Shown piece by piece: positions 1 to 9,857 of a DNA stretch of 64,000 bases. The DNA comes from Chamaecyparis obtusa (Eukaryota; Streptophyta; Pinopsida; Cupressales; Cupressaceae), in contig BSBK01001301.1 in the NCBI GenBank assembly GCA_027943335.1, positions 496,001 through 560,000 of the forward strand. The letters run 5' to 3'. A program made the position numbers and the translations under genes. The notes beneath the pieces are model-generated. The model saw only the letters and a program-made list of their open reading frames with translations, had not been told where the DNA came from and ran no database searches. Position 1 is the first letter of the stretch. The number at the start of each line of letters is the position of its first letter.

Positions 1-520
1 ATCCCTTTTAATATAACATCTACTATCAAAGACTTTGAAATACGCAACACTAGGTGAGTAACCATACCATAGCTCATAAGGTGTCTTATTGGTTCCTTTC
101 TTTACTTGCCCCTGATTCAGTGTGTAGACAGTAGTACTAATTTATTCTCTCTAGTACATTTTTGGTACATCACCTTGAATCAACATTGTCCTTGTAGCAT
201 CGAATATAGTTCTATTATTCCTCTCTACAACACCATTTTTTTTTGTAGAGTCCTTAGTGCATACATTTGTATCTTGATTCCATTATCTTCACAATACTTA
301 ACAAATTTTGTAGAAGTAAACTCACCTCCTCTATCAGACCTTAAAATCTTCAAATTCTTACATGATTCCTTCTCAACTAGTGCCTTGAATGCTTTGAATT
401 TTTGGAATGCATCAAACTTATCCTTCAAGAAGGTTACCCAAATCATTATAGAATAGTCATTGGTAAACAATATGAAACATCTATCACCTTGATAACTTCT
501 TTGTCTCATAGGCGCACAAA
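1..520 (-). pseudogene. Element A integrase core, broken
   Basis: The minus strand encodes the catalytic core of a copia integrase (retroviral DDE fold, which joins element cDNA to host DNA). The best open stretch is 225-509. It shows the FILFTNDYS segment, the second catalytic Asp in LRSDRGGEFTS, and the Lys-rich spacer between them. Beyond a frame change near 225, the 1-225 part reads NKTPYELWYGYSPSVAYF and CYIKRD, the usual C-terminal part of the core. The region with the catalytic Glu (copia PQQNGVVER type) falls at the frame change and is damaged. The gene is non-functional: it is split by element B and frameshifted. Confidence 0.88.
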
Positions 521-525
521 GATTA
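521..525. repeat. Target-site duplication of element B, left copy (GATTA)
   Basis: GATTA lies directly before the TGTTAG end of B. The same five bases follow the CTAACA end at 12645-12649. Five base pairs is the usual duplication length for copia integrases, so this fixes both ends of B. Confidence 0.93.
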
Positions 526-1665
526 TGTTAGAAAGTAAAGATCCCCAAGATAACTGAGAGGGGGGGGGTGAATCAGTTATCTGATAATTTAACCATTCAA
601 CTACTTTAAACAATATAATCAATGTACTAATCAACCATAGAAAGATAACCATACACAATTGCACAATAACACAAGATATGTTGACTAGGGAACCTCTTGA
701 ATAGAGTAAACCCCGGTGGGAATGATGCCCAAAAAATGATGCACTAATATGAAAGTTCATTGTTAGAGGATGGACCCTATTAGGAGTCTTATGAAATACA
801 TTCGATACATATAAATCCCTGTTAAAAGATTCTAACCCGGTTAAGAGTTTATGGAAGACAAAAGGACCCACTGCCCAAACAGCTTCAAGGCAAGATCTCT
901 GAACCCACTGTCCAAAAGATCTTAGAATTATTCAACAGAATAATATGAAATATATTACCTCCTTCACATTGTGCCAAAACCGCACTCTCTGCTACACAAG
1001 ATCACAATTCCAGATCTCTGTACTCACAAGTCTTCCTTCATCACTGAATTAGCTCTTTTCTTCACTTCATGCATATATTCGCATCTCAACCTTCATAGTA
1101 CACATTGCAACAAGGAAAATATTCCTTCTTATATACCAAACTCAAATAATTACAAATGAGTCAGTCCTCAATTACAAAATAATACATTCTACACGCTACA
1201 CACAAAATTTCACATAAAACTGTCAGCTTCCAGATACTGTAACTTTCTCCAAACATATCTTCAAAGTTTGCACTATGAACCATGTCATCATTAATGAGTC
1301 TCCAACATCCCTTTAACTGCGCAAAATCAGATTCCATCCCAGCTAAGAGATATCCTCTGATTTCTGAAAATCGCTTCACAGAAACACTGTCTAAACACTG
1401 CTTTTACCAAAATGCTCATAACTCTCATAAATGAATGAATTTATTTTTGCACTATTAACCATAGGTTAATAACACACCAAAGAACATACCACCAATTGTG
1501 CAAAAGCCAATCTACAATACAACATGTGTGCAAAACAAAACTGTACCTACTTTCCTGCTGATATCCAGAATATCACTGTGTTGACATCAATGACAATCCA
1601 AGTCATGAATGCAACAACAATTGCTACAGAATGACTGTCAAAATACTTTGCATTCATTCCTAAAA
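526..1665 (-). repeat. Element B 3' LTR
   Basis: This LTR is 1,140 bp and pairs with 11480-12644. It starts TGTTAGAAAG on the plus strand and ends CCTAAAA, where the intact copy has CCTAACA (a C to A change). I counted about 14 differences in the first 350 bases, roughly 4%. It lacks a duplicated segment of about 20 bp (AATCCCTGTT-type) present in the other copy. Near the element-sense 3' end it has the C-run then CTCTCAG motif shared by elements A, B, E, F and G. Confidence 0.93.
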
Positions 1666-1674
1666 ATCTCCCCC
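1666..1674 (-). other. Element B polypurine tract
   Basis: On the minus strand this reads GGGGGAGAT directly against the 3' LTR, preceded by GTTGCCATCAATGCCAAT. It is the expected plus-strand primer site for reverse transcription. Confidence 0.85.
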
Positions 1675-1820
1675 ATTGGCATTGATGGCAACATAGATGA
1701 AAAACATCCAATGTTCCAAAAATCCAATACTGCAACATCACTGCAAAATATCAAATTAAATCTTACTTTGTTTTTCGATTCAGCTCTCTCATACAATCCA
1801 CAATGTTTTTCATGTATATC

Positions 1821-1844
1821 TCTCCCCCATTGACATCAATGACA
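1821..1844 (-). other. Element B second polypurine-like motif
   Basis: On the minus strand the motif TCATTGATGTCAATGGGGGA recurs about 150 bp upstream of the LTR-proximal polypurine tract, with the same CATTGATG core. Multiple polypurine tracts of this form are known in Sireviruses. E and F show the same doubling. The 1675-2050 interval is otherwise non-coding 3' untranslated sequence. Confidence 0.65.
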
Positions 1845-2039
1845 GAAATTCCATCACTAAGTCAACAACAACTTAATGTCAAAAGACACTTTTCAGAAAA
1901 ATGCAATAACAAGAGTCCTCATGACTCAGCTCATAAACTCCCCCATAGAGGAAGTTCCAACATCCAATCTAGAAGAAAGATAGGGCTCATATACCACTGG
2001 ACAGATGCAATCATCTGCATCAATTCTCAAAAATGGGTT

Positions 2040-3078
2040 GGGGCATAACCCCAAGCATACCTCTCAGATACACAAATATATCCTTAGGTAAAGGTTTTGT
2101 AAATATATCTGCTATCTATTCCTTTGTGCTTATGTACTCCAATCTTACTTCTTTTTCTACAACTTTCTCTCTTACAACATGATACTTGATTTCAATATGT
2201 TTAGTCTTAGAATGTAAAATAAGATTTTTTGACATACTCACTGTACTGGTGTTATCACAATGTATAACAATAGGCTCATCAAACTTTATTCCAATATCCT
2301 TCAACATCTGCTTCATCCAAATAATCTGATTACAATTATTTGCCGATGCAACATATTCTACTTTTGTTGTACTTTGTGAAGTACAATTCTACTTCTTACT
2401 TAACCAAGAGACCAATTTTCTTCCAAGAAAAAAGGCTCCACCACTGGTTCTTTTCTTGTCATCAATGCTGCCTCCCCAATCTACATCAATATAGGCACAT
2501 AAAGTAAAATCATTAGAATTCTCATACCATAAACCATAATCCATTGTTCCTTTCAAATATCTTAGTATCCTCTTTACTGCTGCATAAAGTGATTCTCTAG
2601 GTTCTGCTTGAAATCTTGCTACAATCCCAACTGAATGTGCTATATCAGGTCTTGTATGTGTCAAGTACTGCAATCCTCCAATCATAGATCTGTATTTTTT
2701 TTGCTCAACTACTGGTATCTCATCTTTGCTAGATAACTTATGTCTAGTTACCATAGGTGTTCCAACAGGTTTAGAATCTTTCATTCCAAATATTTTCAAT
2801 AAGTCATTCAAATACTTAGTCTAACTTACAAATATACCTTCCTTGCTTTGTGTTATCTGTAATCCAAAAAAATATTTCATTTCTCCAATCATGCTCATCT
2901 CAAATTCAGTCTTCATTTCATCTGCAAATTTGTCACTAGCTTCATCTTCTCCTCCAAAGATAATATCATCAACAAATATAACTATAACCAAAAAACCATT
3001 CTCAATTTATTTTGTGTATAAGTTACTATCTTTTATTCCTTTTATAAATCCCAATTTCAATAAATACTTATCCAATCT
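2040..3078 (-). pseudogene. Element B reverse transcriptase C-terminal part and RNase H, broken
   Basis: This continues the reverse transcriptase interrupted at 8356. On the minus strand, position 3078 resumes with LDKYLLKLGFIKG, which follows NWYARF on the far side of C. The catalytic box appears as FVDDIIFGG near 2965 (copia YVDD). RNase H follows: GTPMVTRHKLSSKDE, YRSMIGGLQYLTHTRPDI, the DVDWGGS active-site region, and HCDNTSTVSMSKN to HSKTKHIEIKYH, ending with ADIFTKPLP. In-frame stops near 3020, 2824, 2389 and 2116 interrupt one frame; at least the 2824 and 2116 stops sit where Gln codons are expected. It is not functional. Confidence 0.92.
3074..3078. repeat. Target-site duplication of element C, left copy (AATCT)
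   Basis: AATCT precedes the TGTTAG end of C and is repeated at 8356-8360 after its CTAACA end. Removing C and one copy restores the reading frame of B. Confidence 0.95.
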
Positions 3079-3618
3079 TGTTAGCTTGTGGTGACTAATC
3101 AGGAAAGTACTATCCAGGAAAGTACTGTACACTTTTCCTCCCGACCTCGCTAGGGTTCGGGGCCGGGCCGGGCCTCGAGCGGGGGTTTGGGGGTGGCAGC
3201 CCCCAAGAGCGAGGGTTTGGGTGCGGTAGCCCCCAAGAGCAGGGGTTTGGGGGCACAGCCCCCGAGGAAAATTTTTTTGAGGCCGACTACTTTTCGGGTA
3301 TTTGGGCCAACTACTTATAACTCATTCTAACCCTAAAGCGGGAAAAATATTGTATAATATGGCTTAGGGTTAGGGATTTTCATGATGTATGATTTTAGTA
3401 CTTGTGACAGATTTGGGCTGTAAGGGATTACGGATTGTAATCAGGTTGTAATCACTGGATAATAATAATATTGGACTCGCTGTTGGTGGACGTAGCCCAG
3501 GGATTGGGTGAACCACGTTAAATCTGTGTGTCTTGTGTTCTATTCTGTGTGGTTTATTATTTTTTGATATTAGTTATATTTGCACATAATTGTTATTTCT
3601 GTCTTGTTAATCCTAACA
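3079..3618 (+). repeat. Element C 5' LTR
   Basis: It starts TGTTAGCTTG and ends AATCCTAACA. It carries three tandem GC-rich 30-bp units at 3177-3265 and a TATA-like TGTATAATAT near 3352 that could serve as promoter. It pairs with 7816-8355. Confidence 0.96.
3177..3265 (+). repeat. Three tandem GC-rich hairpin units in the C LTR
   Basis: Three units of about 30 bp each start GAGC, contain a run of G after TTT, then a short loop, then GCCCCC. The arms TTGGGGG and CCCCCAA pair, so each unit can form a stem-loop. Units 2 and 3 carry substitutions. The 3' LTR has the same triplet at about 7914-8002. Confidence 0.85.
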
Positions 3619-3620
3619 AG

Positions 3621-3632
3621 TGGTATCAGAGC
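3621..3632 (+). other. Element C primer binding site (tRNA-iMet)
   Basis: TGGTATCAGAGC lies two bases after the 5' LTR. It is complementary to the 3' end of plant initiator methionine tRNA, the usual primer for copia elements. Confidence 0.95.
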
Positions 3633-3707
3633 GAGGTTATTTTGTTCATTCTTTCATCTATTCTCTGAAGCAGGTCTCACGAGTTAGTGGGAGAGTCTCT
3701 CGGTTAA

Positions 3708-5921
3708 GTGGGAGAAATGGCAGATGAGAGTAGGTTGAAGGTTGATAAGTTTAATGGGCAGAACTTCCAGTTATGGAAGATGCAAATGGAGGATTATCTC
3801 TATCAGAAGGATCTATGGCAGCCATTAGAGGGAGTAGCCAAGAAAGAGCAATCAATGTCTCAGGAAGATTGGGATATTTTGGATAGGAAGGCACTGGGGA
3901 GTATTCATCTATGCCTGGCACAATTGGTGGCATTCAATATTACTGAAGCAAAGACAGCTAAAGATCTGATGGAAACCCTAGCGAAGTTGTATGAAAAGCC
4001 TTCAGCTTCAAACAAGGTATTTCTTATGAAGCGTTTATTTAATATGAAAATGGTAGAAGGTGGATCAGTTACTGATCATTTGAATGAGTTTAATTCAGTT
4101 ACAAGTCAATTAACCTCAATTAAAATTACTTTTGATGAAGAGGTTAGGGCTCTCTTGATTTTGTGTTCTTTGCCAGAAAGCTGGAATGGCTTGGTAATGG
4201 CTGTTAGTAATTCTGTTTCTGGTTCTAATACCCTAAAGTATGATGATGTTATTGGTGTTATATTGAGTGAGGAAATTCGTAGGAAAAGCTCAGGGGCATC
4301 CACATCGGGTAGTGTATTGAACACAGAAAGTAGAGGCAGAACAAGAGATAGAGGAAACAACTCTGGAAATTATGGGAAATCAAGAGGAAAATCAAAGGGA
4401 AAGAGGTCCGAATCTAAAGGGCCAAATGATTTCCGGTACTGTGGAAAACTAGGTCATAAGAAGAAAGATTGTTGGTCTCGGAAGAAAGATCAAGGAGACA
4501 AAAATGATGGAAACAAGGAGGCAAATGTGTTAAGTAACAAATCCGAGGAGGATGCTTTGCTCTTGTCCTTAGAAAGTATTGATGATTCATGGGTTTTAGA
4601 TTTTGAGGCTTCATTTCATGCTACACCCCATAGAAGTTATTTTATTGATTATGTCCAAGGGGATTTTGGGCTAGTTTATTTGGGAGATAATGAACCCTGT
4701 CAGATTGTTGGAAAGGGAAAAATTAAGATTAAGTTGCAGAATGGGAATCATTGCCTACTACAAGAGGTAAGACATGTTCCAAGGCTGAGTAGGAATTTAA
4801 TTTCAGCAGGGCAACTGGGTGATGAGGGTTGCACAGTTACTTTTAATGATAAAAATTGGAAGGTTTCAAAAGGTTCCTTAGTAGTAGCAAAAGGTGTGAA
4901 AGTAGGCACCTTATATCTTTGTACAGGTCATACTATTCCTTCTACTTTAATTGTTTTAGAAGATAATGAATGTTTAGGAACAGTGGTTGCAGTTGAGCAG
5001 GAAGAACATCAAACTGTTGCTGTAGATTCTGACACAGCACTGTGGCACAACAGACTCGGGCACATGAGTGAAAAAGGTATGAAATTACTTCATTCAAAGA
5101 AATTTTTACCTGGTTTGAAATGTTTCAATATGGATTTCTATGAAAGTTGTGTTTATGGAAAACAAAAGAGAGTTAGTTTTGTGAAGAGTGGGAAGGAAAA
5201 GAAAAATGAGAGATTAGAGCTTGTGCATACAGATGTATGGGGACCAGCTCAGGTATCTTCCCTTGGTGGCTCTCTGTATTATGTTACATTTATAGATGAT
5301 GCAACAAGAAAAGTATGGATTTATTTCCTTAGACAGAAATCTGATGTATTTCAAACTTTTAAGAAATGGAAATGCTTGGTTGAGAATGAGACTGGTAAAA
5401 AGTTAAAATGTCTCAGATCTGATAATGGTGGTGAGTATTGCAGCACAGAATTTGAAGAATATTGTTCCTCTAATGGTATTCGTAGGCAGAAAACTGTACC
5501 AAGGACTCCACAAGAAAATGGAGTGGCTGAATGCATGAACAGGACAATAATGGAGCGTGCAAGGAGTATGAGGTTGCATGCTAGGCTGCCCAAAAATATG
5601 TGGGTAGAGGCAGTGAACACTGCTATTTATTTAATCAATAGAAGCCCCTCTACTCCTTTGGACTGTGGTATTCCAGAGGAAGCATGGAGTGGTAAGAAGG
5701 TGAGTTATTCTTTTCTCAAAACCTTTGGTTGTGAAGCTTTTGCACTTATAGATTCTGAAAATAGAACCAAGCTGGAAGCTAAGTCAAAGAAATGTGTATT
5801 TGTTGGGTATAGCATTGATGAATTTGGTTATAGGCTTTGGGATTTTGAAAATCATAAAATTGTAAGAAGCAGGGATGTCATATTCAATGAGAAAGTATTG
5901 TACAAAGATCTGTTGCTGTAG
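3708..5921 (+). CDS. Element C gag, protease and integrase (open part of the polyprotein)
   Basis: This 737-codon open frame encodes the first half of a copia polyprotein. The gag N-terminus (FNGQNFQLWKMQMEDYL) and the UBN2-type region occupy about residues 1-200. The zinc knuckle near residue 245 reads FRYCGKLGHKKKDC, so its first Cys is replaced by Phe. The protease site near residue 300 reads WVLDFEASFHATP where DSGAS is expected, so Ser and Gly of the catalytic loop are lost. GAG-pre-integrase shows LWHNRLGHMS, but the first Cys of the following Cys pair is Tyr (YESCVYGK). The integrase core keeps Asp (LVHTDVWGP), Asp (RSDNGGEY) and Glu (PQENGVAE). The start chosen is the first ATG after the primer site with gag homology. 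It ends at a TAG that reads as Gln in context. Confidence 0.93.
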   Translation: MGEMADESRLKVDKFNGQNFQLWKMQMEDYLYQKDLWQPLEGVAKKEQSMSQEDWDILDRKALGSIHLCLAQLVAFNITEAKTAKDLMETLAKLYEKPSASNKVFLMKRLFNMKMVEGGSVTDHLNEFNSVTSQLTSIKITFDEEVRALLILCSLPESWNGLVMAVSNSVSGSNTLKYDDVIGVILSEEIRRKSSGASTSGSVLNTESRGRTRDRGNNSGNYGKSRGKSKGKRSESKGPNDFRYCGKLGHKKKDCWSRKKDQGDKNDGNKEANVLSNKSEEDALLLSLESIDDSWVLDFEASFHATPHRSYFIDYVQGDFGLVYLGDNEPCQIVGKGKIKIKLQNGNHCLLQEVRHVPRLSRNLISAGQLGDEGCTVTFNDKNWKVSKGSLVVAKGVKVGTLYLCTGHTIPSTLIVLEDNECLGTVVAVEQEEHQTVAVDSDTALWHNRLGHMSEKGMKLLHSKKFLPGLKCFNMDFYESCVYGKQKRVSFVKSGKEKKNERLELVHTDVWGPAQVSSLGGSLYYVTFIDDATRKVWIYFLRQKSDVFQTFKKWKCLVENETGKKLKCLRSDNGGEYCSTEFEEYCSSNGIRRQKTVPRTPQENGVAECMNRTIMERARSMRLHARLPKNMWVEAVNTAIYLINRSPSTPLDCGIPEEAWSGKKVSYSFLKTFGCEAFALIDSENRTKLEAKSKKCVFVGYSIDEFGYRLWDFENHKIVRSRDVIFNEKVLYKDLLL

Positions 5922-7674
5922 CATGAGAAGAAAGAAAATGACTATGTAGTACTGGATGATACTCCACAAGTTCATGTTCCAGTAGTTCCTTATGCTCCAC
6001 AACAATAGCAACAACAAATACCACACACCCCAGTGAGTGTTAGATGGTCAACAAGGCTAAGTAGACCTCCAGAAAGATTTTCTCCATCTTTGTATTCTAT
6101 TCTGTTAACAGATGCTGGTGAACCTGAATGTTATAATGAAGCTATGCAGGTGGATACAAAGCTTCAGTGGGAGTCTGCAATGACAGATGAAATGGACTCT
6201 TTGCTGAAAAATCAGACATGGGATTTATGTAAGTTACCTGCAGGTAAAAGGGCTTTACAGAATAAATGGGTTTACAGGATAAAAGAAGAGGATGGAGGTA
6301 TAAAAAAGATTTAAAGCTAGATTAGTCGTAAAAGGATTTACACAAAAATATGGTATTGATTTTGATGAGATATTTTCTCCAGTTGTTAAAATGACTTCTA
6401 TTCTTACTGTTTTAAGTATTGTGGCTACTGAAGATTTGCATTTAGAGCAGCTTGATGTTAAAACAGCCTTTCTTCATGGTGATTTGGATGAAGAAATATA
6501 TATGGTTCAGCCACAAGGATTTGAGGTCAAGGGTAAGGAGAATTTGGTGTGCAGATTGCAGAAAAGTCTATATGGCTTGAAGCAAGCACCTCGGCAATGG
6601 TATATTAAATTTGACACTTTTATGAATAGGCATGGATATAGTCGGTGTCATTCTGACCATTGTGTTTATTTTAAGAGGTTGGATGATGACAGCTACATTA
6701 TTTTATGTTTATATGTTGATGATATGCTTGTAGCTGGGTCTAACATGGATCACATTAAGGGGTTGAAACAATAGTTAGCAAAATCTTTTGCTATGAAGGA
6801 TTTGGGGGCAGCAAAACAAATCCTTGGTATGAAAATTGGTAGAGATAGGAAAAATAAGAAATTGTCTCTATCTCAGGCTGATTATATTGAGAAGGTGTTG
6901 CAACGTTTCTCTATGGAAAATGCCAAAGCTGTCAGCACACCTTTGCCTAGTCATTTGAAATTGACTAAGGATATGTGTCCCAAGACACCAGAAGAAGAGA
7001 CTAAAATGTCTAAGGTACCTTATGCTTCAGCTGTAGGGAGCTTAATGTATGCTATGGTATGTACTAGGCCAGATATTGCACACGGAGTGGGAGTCGTTAG
7101 CCGTTATATGAGTAACCCTGGTATTGAGCATTGGAATGTAGTCAAATGGATTCTCAGATATTTGAGAGGCACATCCAGTAAGTGTTTACACTTTGGGGGT
7201 TCTACTACTACTGTACAAGGCTATGTTGACTCAGATTTGGTAGGAGATATAGATAGCAGGCGGAGTACTACAAGTTATATATTTACTGTTGGTGGGACAG
7301 CAGTGAGTTGGATTTCTCGACTACAAAAGGTGGTTGCTTTATCCACTACAGAGGCAGAGTATGTTGCTACTACAGAGGCAGCCAAGGAGATGATATGGCT
7401 TCAATTCTTCATGGAAGAATTGGGACATCCACAAAAGGATAATTTTCTACATACAGATAGCCAAAGTGCCATTCATCTTGCAAAGAATTTTGCTTTGCAC
7501 TCAAAGACAAAACACATATAGTTGCGGTACCATTTCATTCGATCAGTTTTGGATGATGGACAGTTAAGGCTAGAAAAGATTCATACTGATGATAATCTAG
7601 CAGATATGTTTACAAAGGTAGTAACAAGGGAGAAGTTGAACTCATGTTCAGCTTCAGTTGGTCTTCTAGACTGA
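5922..7674 (+). pseudogene. Element C reverse transcriptase and RNase H, broken
   Basis: This is the second half of the C polyprotein. It continues in frame after TAG 5919-5921, meets a second TAG at about 6006 within a Gln run, and then reads as connection and reverse transcriptase N-terminus (WESAMTDEMDSLLKNQTW). One extra A in the A-run near 6303-6308 shifts the frame. It resumes with [26 protein letters not shown] and the catalytic CLYVDDMLVAG. TAG at 6772 splits LKQ and LAKSFAMKDLG. RNase H follows with STTEAEYVA and HTDSQSAIHLAKN; TAG 7519-7521 sits where a Glu is usual, before LRYHFIRS. The frame ends near 7674 after NLADMFTK. It is non-functional as it stands. Confidence 0.95.
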
Positions 7675-7803
7675 ACAAAATAAAGGAACAACTGAGTCCA
7701 AGGTGGTTCAATCCAATGGGAGCCTCATGTGGGTAGCGGTATTGCTACAGGATCAGTCTCCAAGTGGGAGGTTTTTAGTATAGTGTGGATACTGATCAGT
7801 CAC

Positions 7804-7815
7804 CAAGTGGAAGAT
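7804..7815 (+). other. Element C polypurine tract
   Basis: A purine-rich stretch (AAGTGGAAGAT) abuts the 3' LTR. A close relative, CCAAGTGGGAGG, lies about 45 bp upstream, so this element too has a doubled tract. Confidence 0.7.
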
Positions 7816-8355
7816 TGTTAGCTTGTGGTGACTAATCAGGAAAGTACTATCCAGGAAAGTACTGTACACTTTTCCTCCTGACCTCACTGGGGTTCGGAGC
7901 CGGGCCGGGCCCCGAGCAGGGGTTTGGGGGTGGCAACCCCCAAGAGCGGGGGTTTGGGGGTGACAGCCCCCAAGAGCAGGGGTTTGGGGGCGCAGCCCCT
8001 GAGGAAATTTTTTTTGAGGCCAACTACTTTTCGGGTATTTGGGCCGACTACTTATAACTCATTCTAACCCTAAAGCGGGAAAAATATTGTATAATATGGC
8101 TTAGGGTTAGGGATTTTCATGATGTATGATTTTAGTACTTGCGGCAGATTTGGGCTGTAAGGGATTACGAATTGTAATCAGGTTGTAATCACTAGATAAT
8201 AATAATATTGGACTCACTGTTGGTGGACGTAGCCCAGGGATTGGGTGAACCACGTTAAATCTGTGTGTCTTGTGTTCTATTCTGTGTGGTTTATTATTTT
8301 CTGATATTAGTTATATTTGCACATAATTATTATTTCTACTTTGTTAATCCTAACA
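7816..8355 (+). repeat. Element C 3' LTR
   Basis: This LTR is 540 bp, the same length as the 5' copy. It starts TGTTAGCTTG, ends CTAACA and is followed by the AATCT duplication at 8356-8360. Confidence 0.96.
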
Positions 8356-8360
8356 AATCT

Positions 8361-9120
8361 TGCATACCAATTTCTAGGTGCTTGTTTTAATCCATATAAA
8401 GCTTTCTTTAACTTACATATCATATCTCCTTCTTGTGTCAAAGGAAAACCTTTAGGCTGCTCAATGTAGACTTCTTCTTCCAATTCACCATTCAAAAATT
8501 CTGATTTCACATCCATTTGATACACTTTGAATTTCTTGTAAGATGCATATGCTAGAAACATTCTCACTGCTTCAAGTCTGGCCATAGGTGCAAAAGTTTC
8601 TTCATAGTCAATTCCTTCTTGTTGTGAATATCCTTTACATACCAATCTTTCTTTTTTTCTTATCACTTCTCCTTGTTCATTCATCTTGTTTCTGAATACC
8701 CACTTTGTTCCAATCACATTCTTGTCTTCAGGTCTAGGGACCAATTCCCATGTCTTGTTTTTTTCAATCTGCTCCAGTTCTTCTTTCATAGCATTAATCC
8801 AATGTTCATCTTCACAAGCTTCATTAGTAGTCTTAGGTTCAATTTGAGAAATCAAACATAAATCTACCTTATTTCGAGTCAAAACTCCTCTATCTAAACT
8901 TCCAATAACTTGCTCAACAGGGTGATGTCTTGAAGTATACCTGTTAGGTGTCATAGTTACTAATCTTGTTCCGACTATAGATTCTTCTCTGCTTTCTTCT
9001 CTATTTTCTTCAGTATGACTTTCATTCAGCAAATCACTGTTAGTTTCAAAAAATAATTATGCATTTTCAATGTTAGGCTGAGGTTGTGCTTCTCCATCAG
9101 ATTCATAATCAAGCATTCTT
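8361..9120 (-). pseudogene. Element B reverse transcriptase N-terminal part, truncated by C
   Basis: The minus strand carries the linker and first half of a copia reverse transcriptase. It includes [66 protein letters not shown] and [14 protein letters not shown]. The protein stops being B sequence at 8356, where C begins, and resumes at 3078. Upstream there is an in-frame TAA near 9055 and a TAG at 9123. The catalytic aspartates are on the other side of C. Confidence 0.94.
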
Positions 9121-9122
9121 TC

Positions 9123-9857
9123 CTAAATTTTAAACTTCTCATCAACTTTTACATTTTCACTTTCAACAATAGTCTTTGTTCTTTTGTTATAACATCTATA
9201 TGCTTTTCTTTTTAAAGAATATCCAAGAAATATTCCTTCATCACTTCTAGGATCAAATTTTCCTATATCATCATCTCTCTTTATATAACATTTACTTCCA
9301 AAAATTCTAAAATACTTAACTGAGGGTGCATGTCCAAACCATAATTCATAAGGTGTCTTATTTGTATCTGCTCTGATTTGTACTCTGTTCATAGTGTATA
9401 CTGCTGTGTTCACTGCTTCTCTCCAAAAATTCTTAGCCAAATCATTTTCAAACAACATAGCTCTTGCTACTTTAGTTATTGACCTGTTCCTTCTTTCTGC
9501 AATACCATTTTGTTCTAGTGTTCTAGGGGCTAAAAGTTGTCTCTTAATACCATTCATTTCACAAAAGGTGTTAAACTCTCTAAATGTAAATTCACCACCT
9601 CTATCAGATCTTAGACACTTAATCTTCATTCTAGATTCATTCTCAATTTTGCTTTTCATGATCTTAAATTTATCAAATGCTTCAGATTTTTCTTTCAAAA
9701 ATGCAATCCACATCATCCTTGTAAAATCATCAACAAGAATCATAAAATACCTTTCTCCATAGAATCCTCTAGTCCTAGTAGGACCACTCAAGTCTGTATG
9801 AACAATCTCCAACTTCTTTGTCGATGTGAACTTCTTGTTGGGAAATGAACTCCTTTT
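9123..9857 (-). pseudogene. Element B integrase
   Basis: The minus strand encodes a copia integrase core open for 229 codons (9123-9812). Catalytic residues are present: Asp in EIVHTDLSGP, Asp in CLRSDRGGEF and Glu in LEQNGIAERRN. The C-terminal part ends with FRIFGSKCYIKRDDDIGKFD and EGIFLGYS. It is in frame with gag-protease upstream through a TAG at 9858 and with the reverse transcriptase downstream through TAG 9123. Catalytic motifs look sound, but the polyprotein cannot be read through. Confidence 0.94.

Larger units (their letters stand above)
1..525 (-). mobile_element. Element A, left fragment (Ty1/copia, minus strand)
   Basis: This is the 3' half of an old minus-strand copia element that runs off the left edge. 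Its other half is at 12645-15738. The two halves were one sequence until element B inserted between positions 525 and 12645. Reading on the minus strand, the segment before the break encodes EILDLVHNN and the segment after it encodes LCAPMRQRS. Together they form the start of a copia integrase core (the usual LVHTDLCGPM-type motif). The order gag, protease, pre-integrase, break, integrase is that of copia. The 3' LTR is not in the window, so the insertion site of A cannot be checked. Confidence 0.9.
3079..8355 (+). mobile_element. Element C, full-length Ty1/copia retrotransposon inside element B
   Basis: C is 5,277 bp: 540-bp LTR, primer site, gag-pol from 3708 to 7674, purine-rich tract, 540-bp LTR, all within AATCT duplications. 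I counted about 27 differences between the LTRs by eye (about 5%), mostly transitions. Domain order (gag, protease, integrase, reverse transcriptase, RNase H) is copia. The polyprotein has four in-frame TAG codons and one frameshift, and key residues of the protease and of two zinc-binding motifs are lost, so it is a dead copy. It sits on the strand opposite to its host B. Confidence 0.97.

Noticed and set aside
3325..3380. Telomere-like CCCTAA and TTAGGG words in the C LTR
   Set aside because: They are single, non-tandem occurrences, repeated in the other LTR simply because it is the same LTR.
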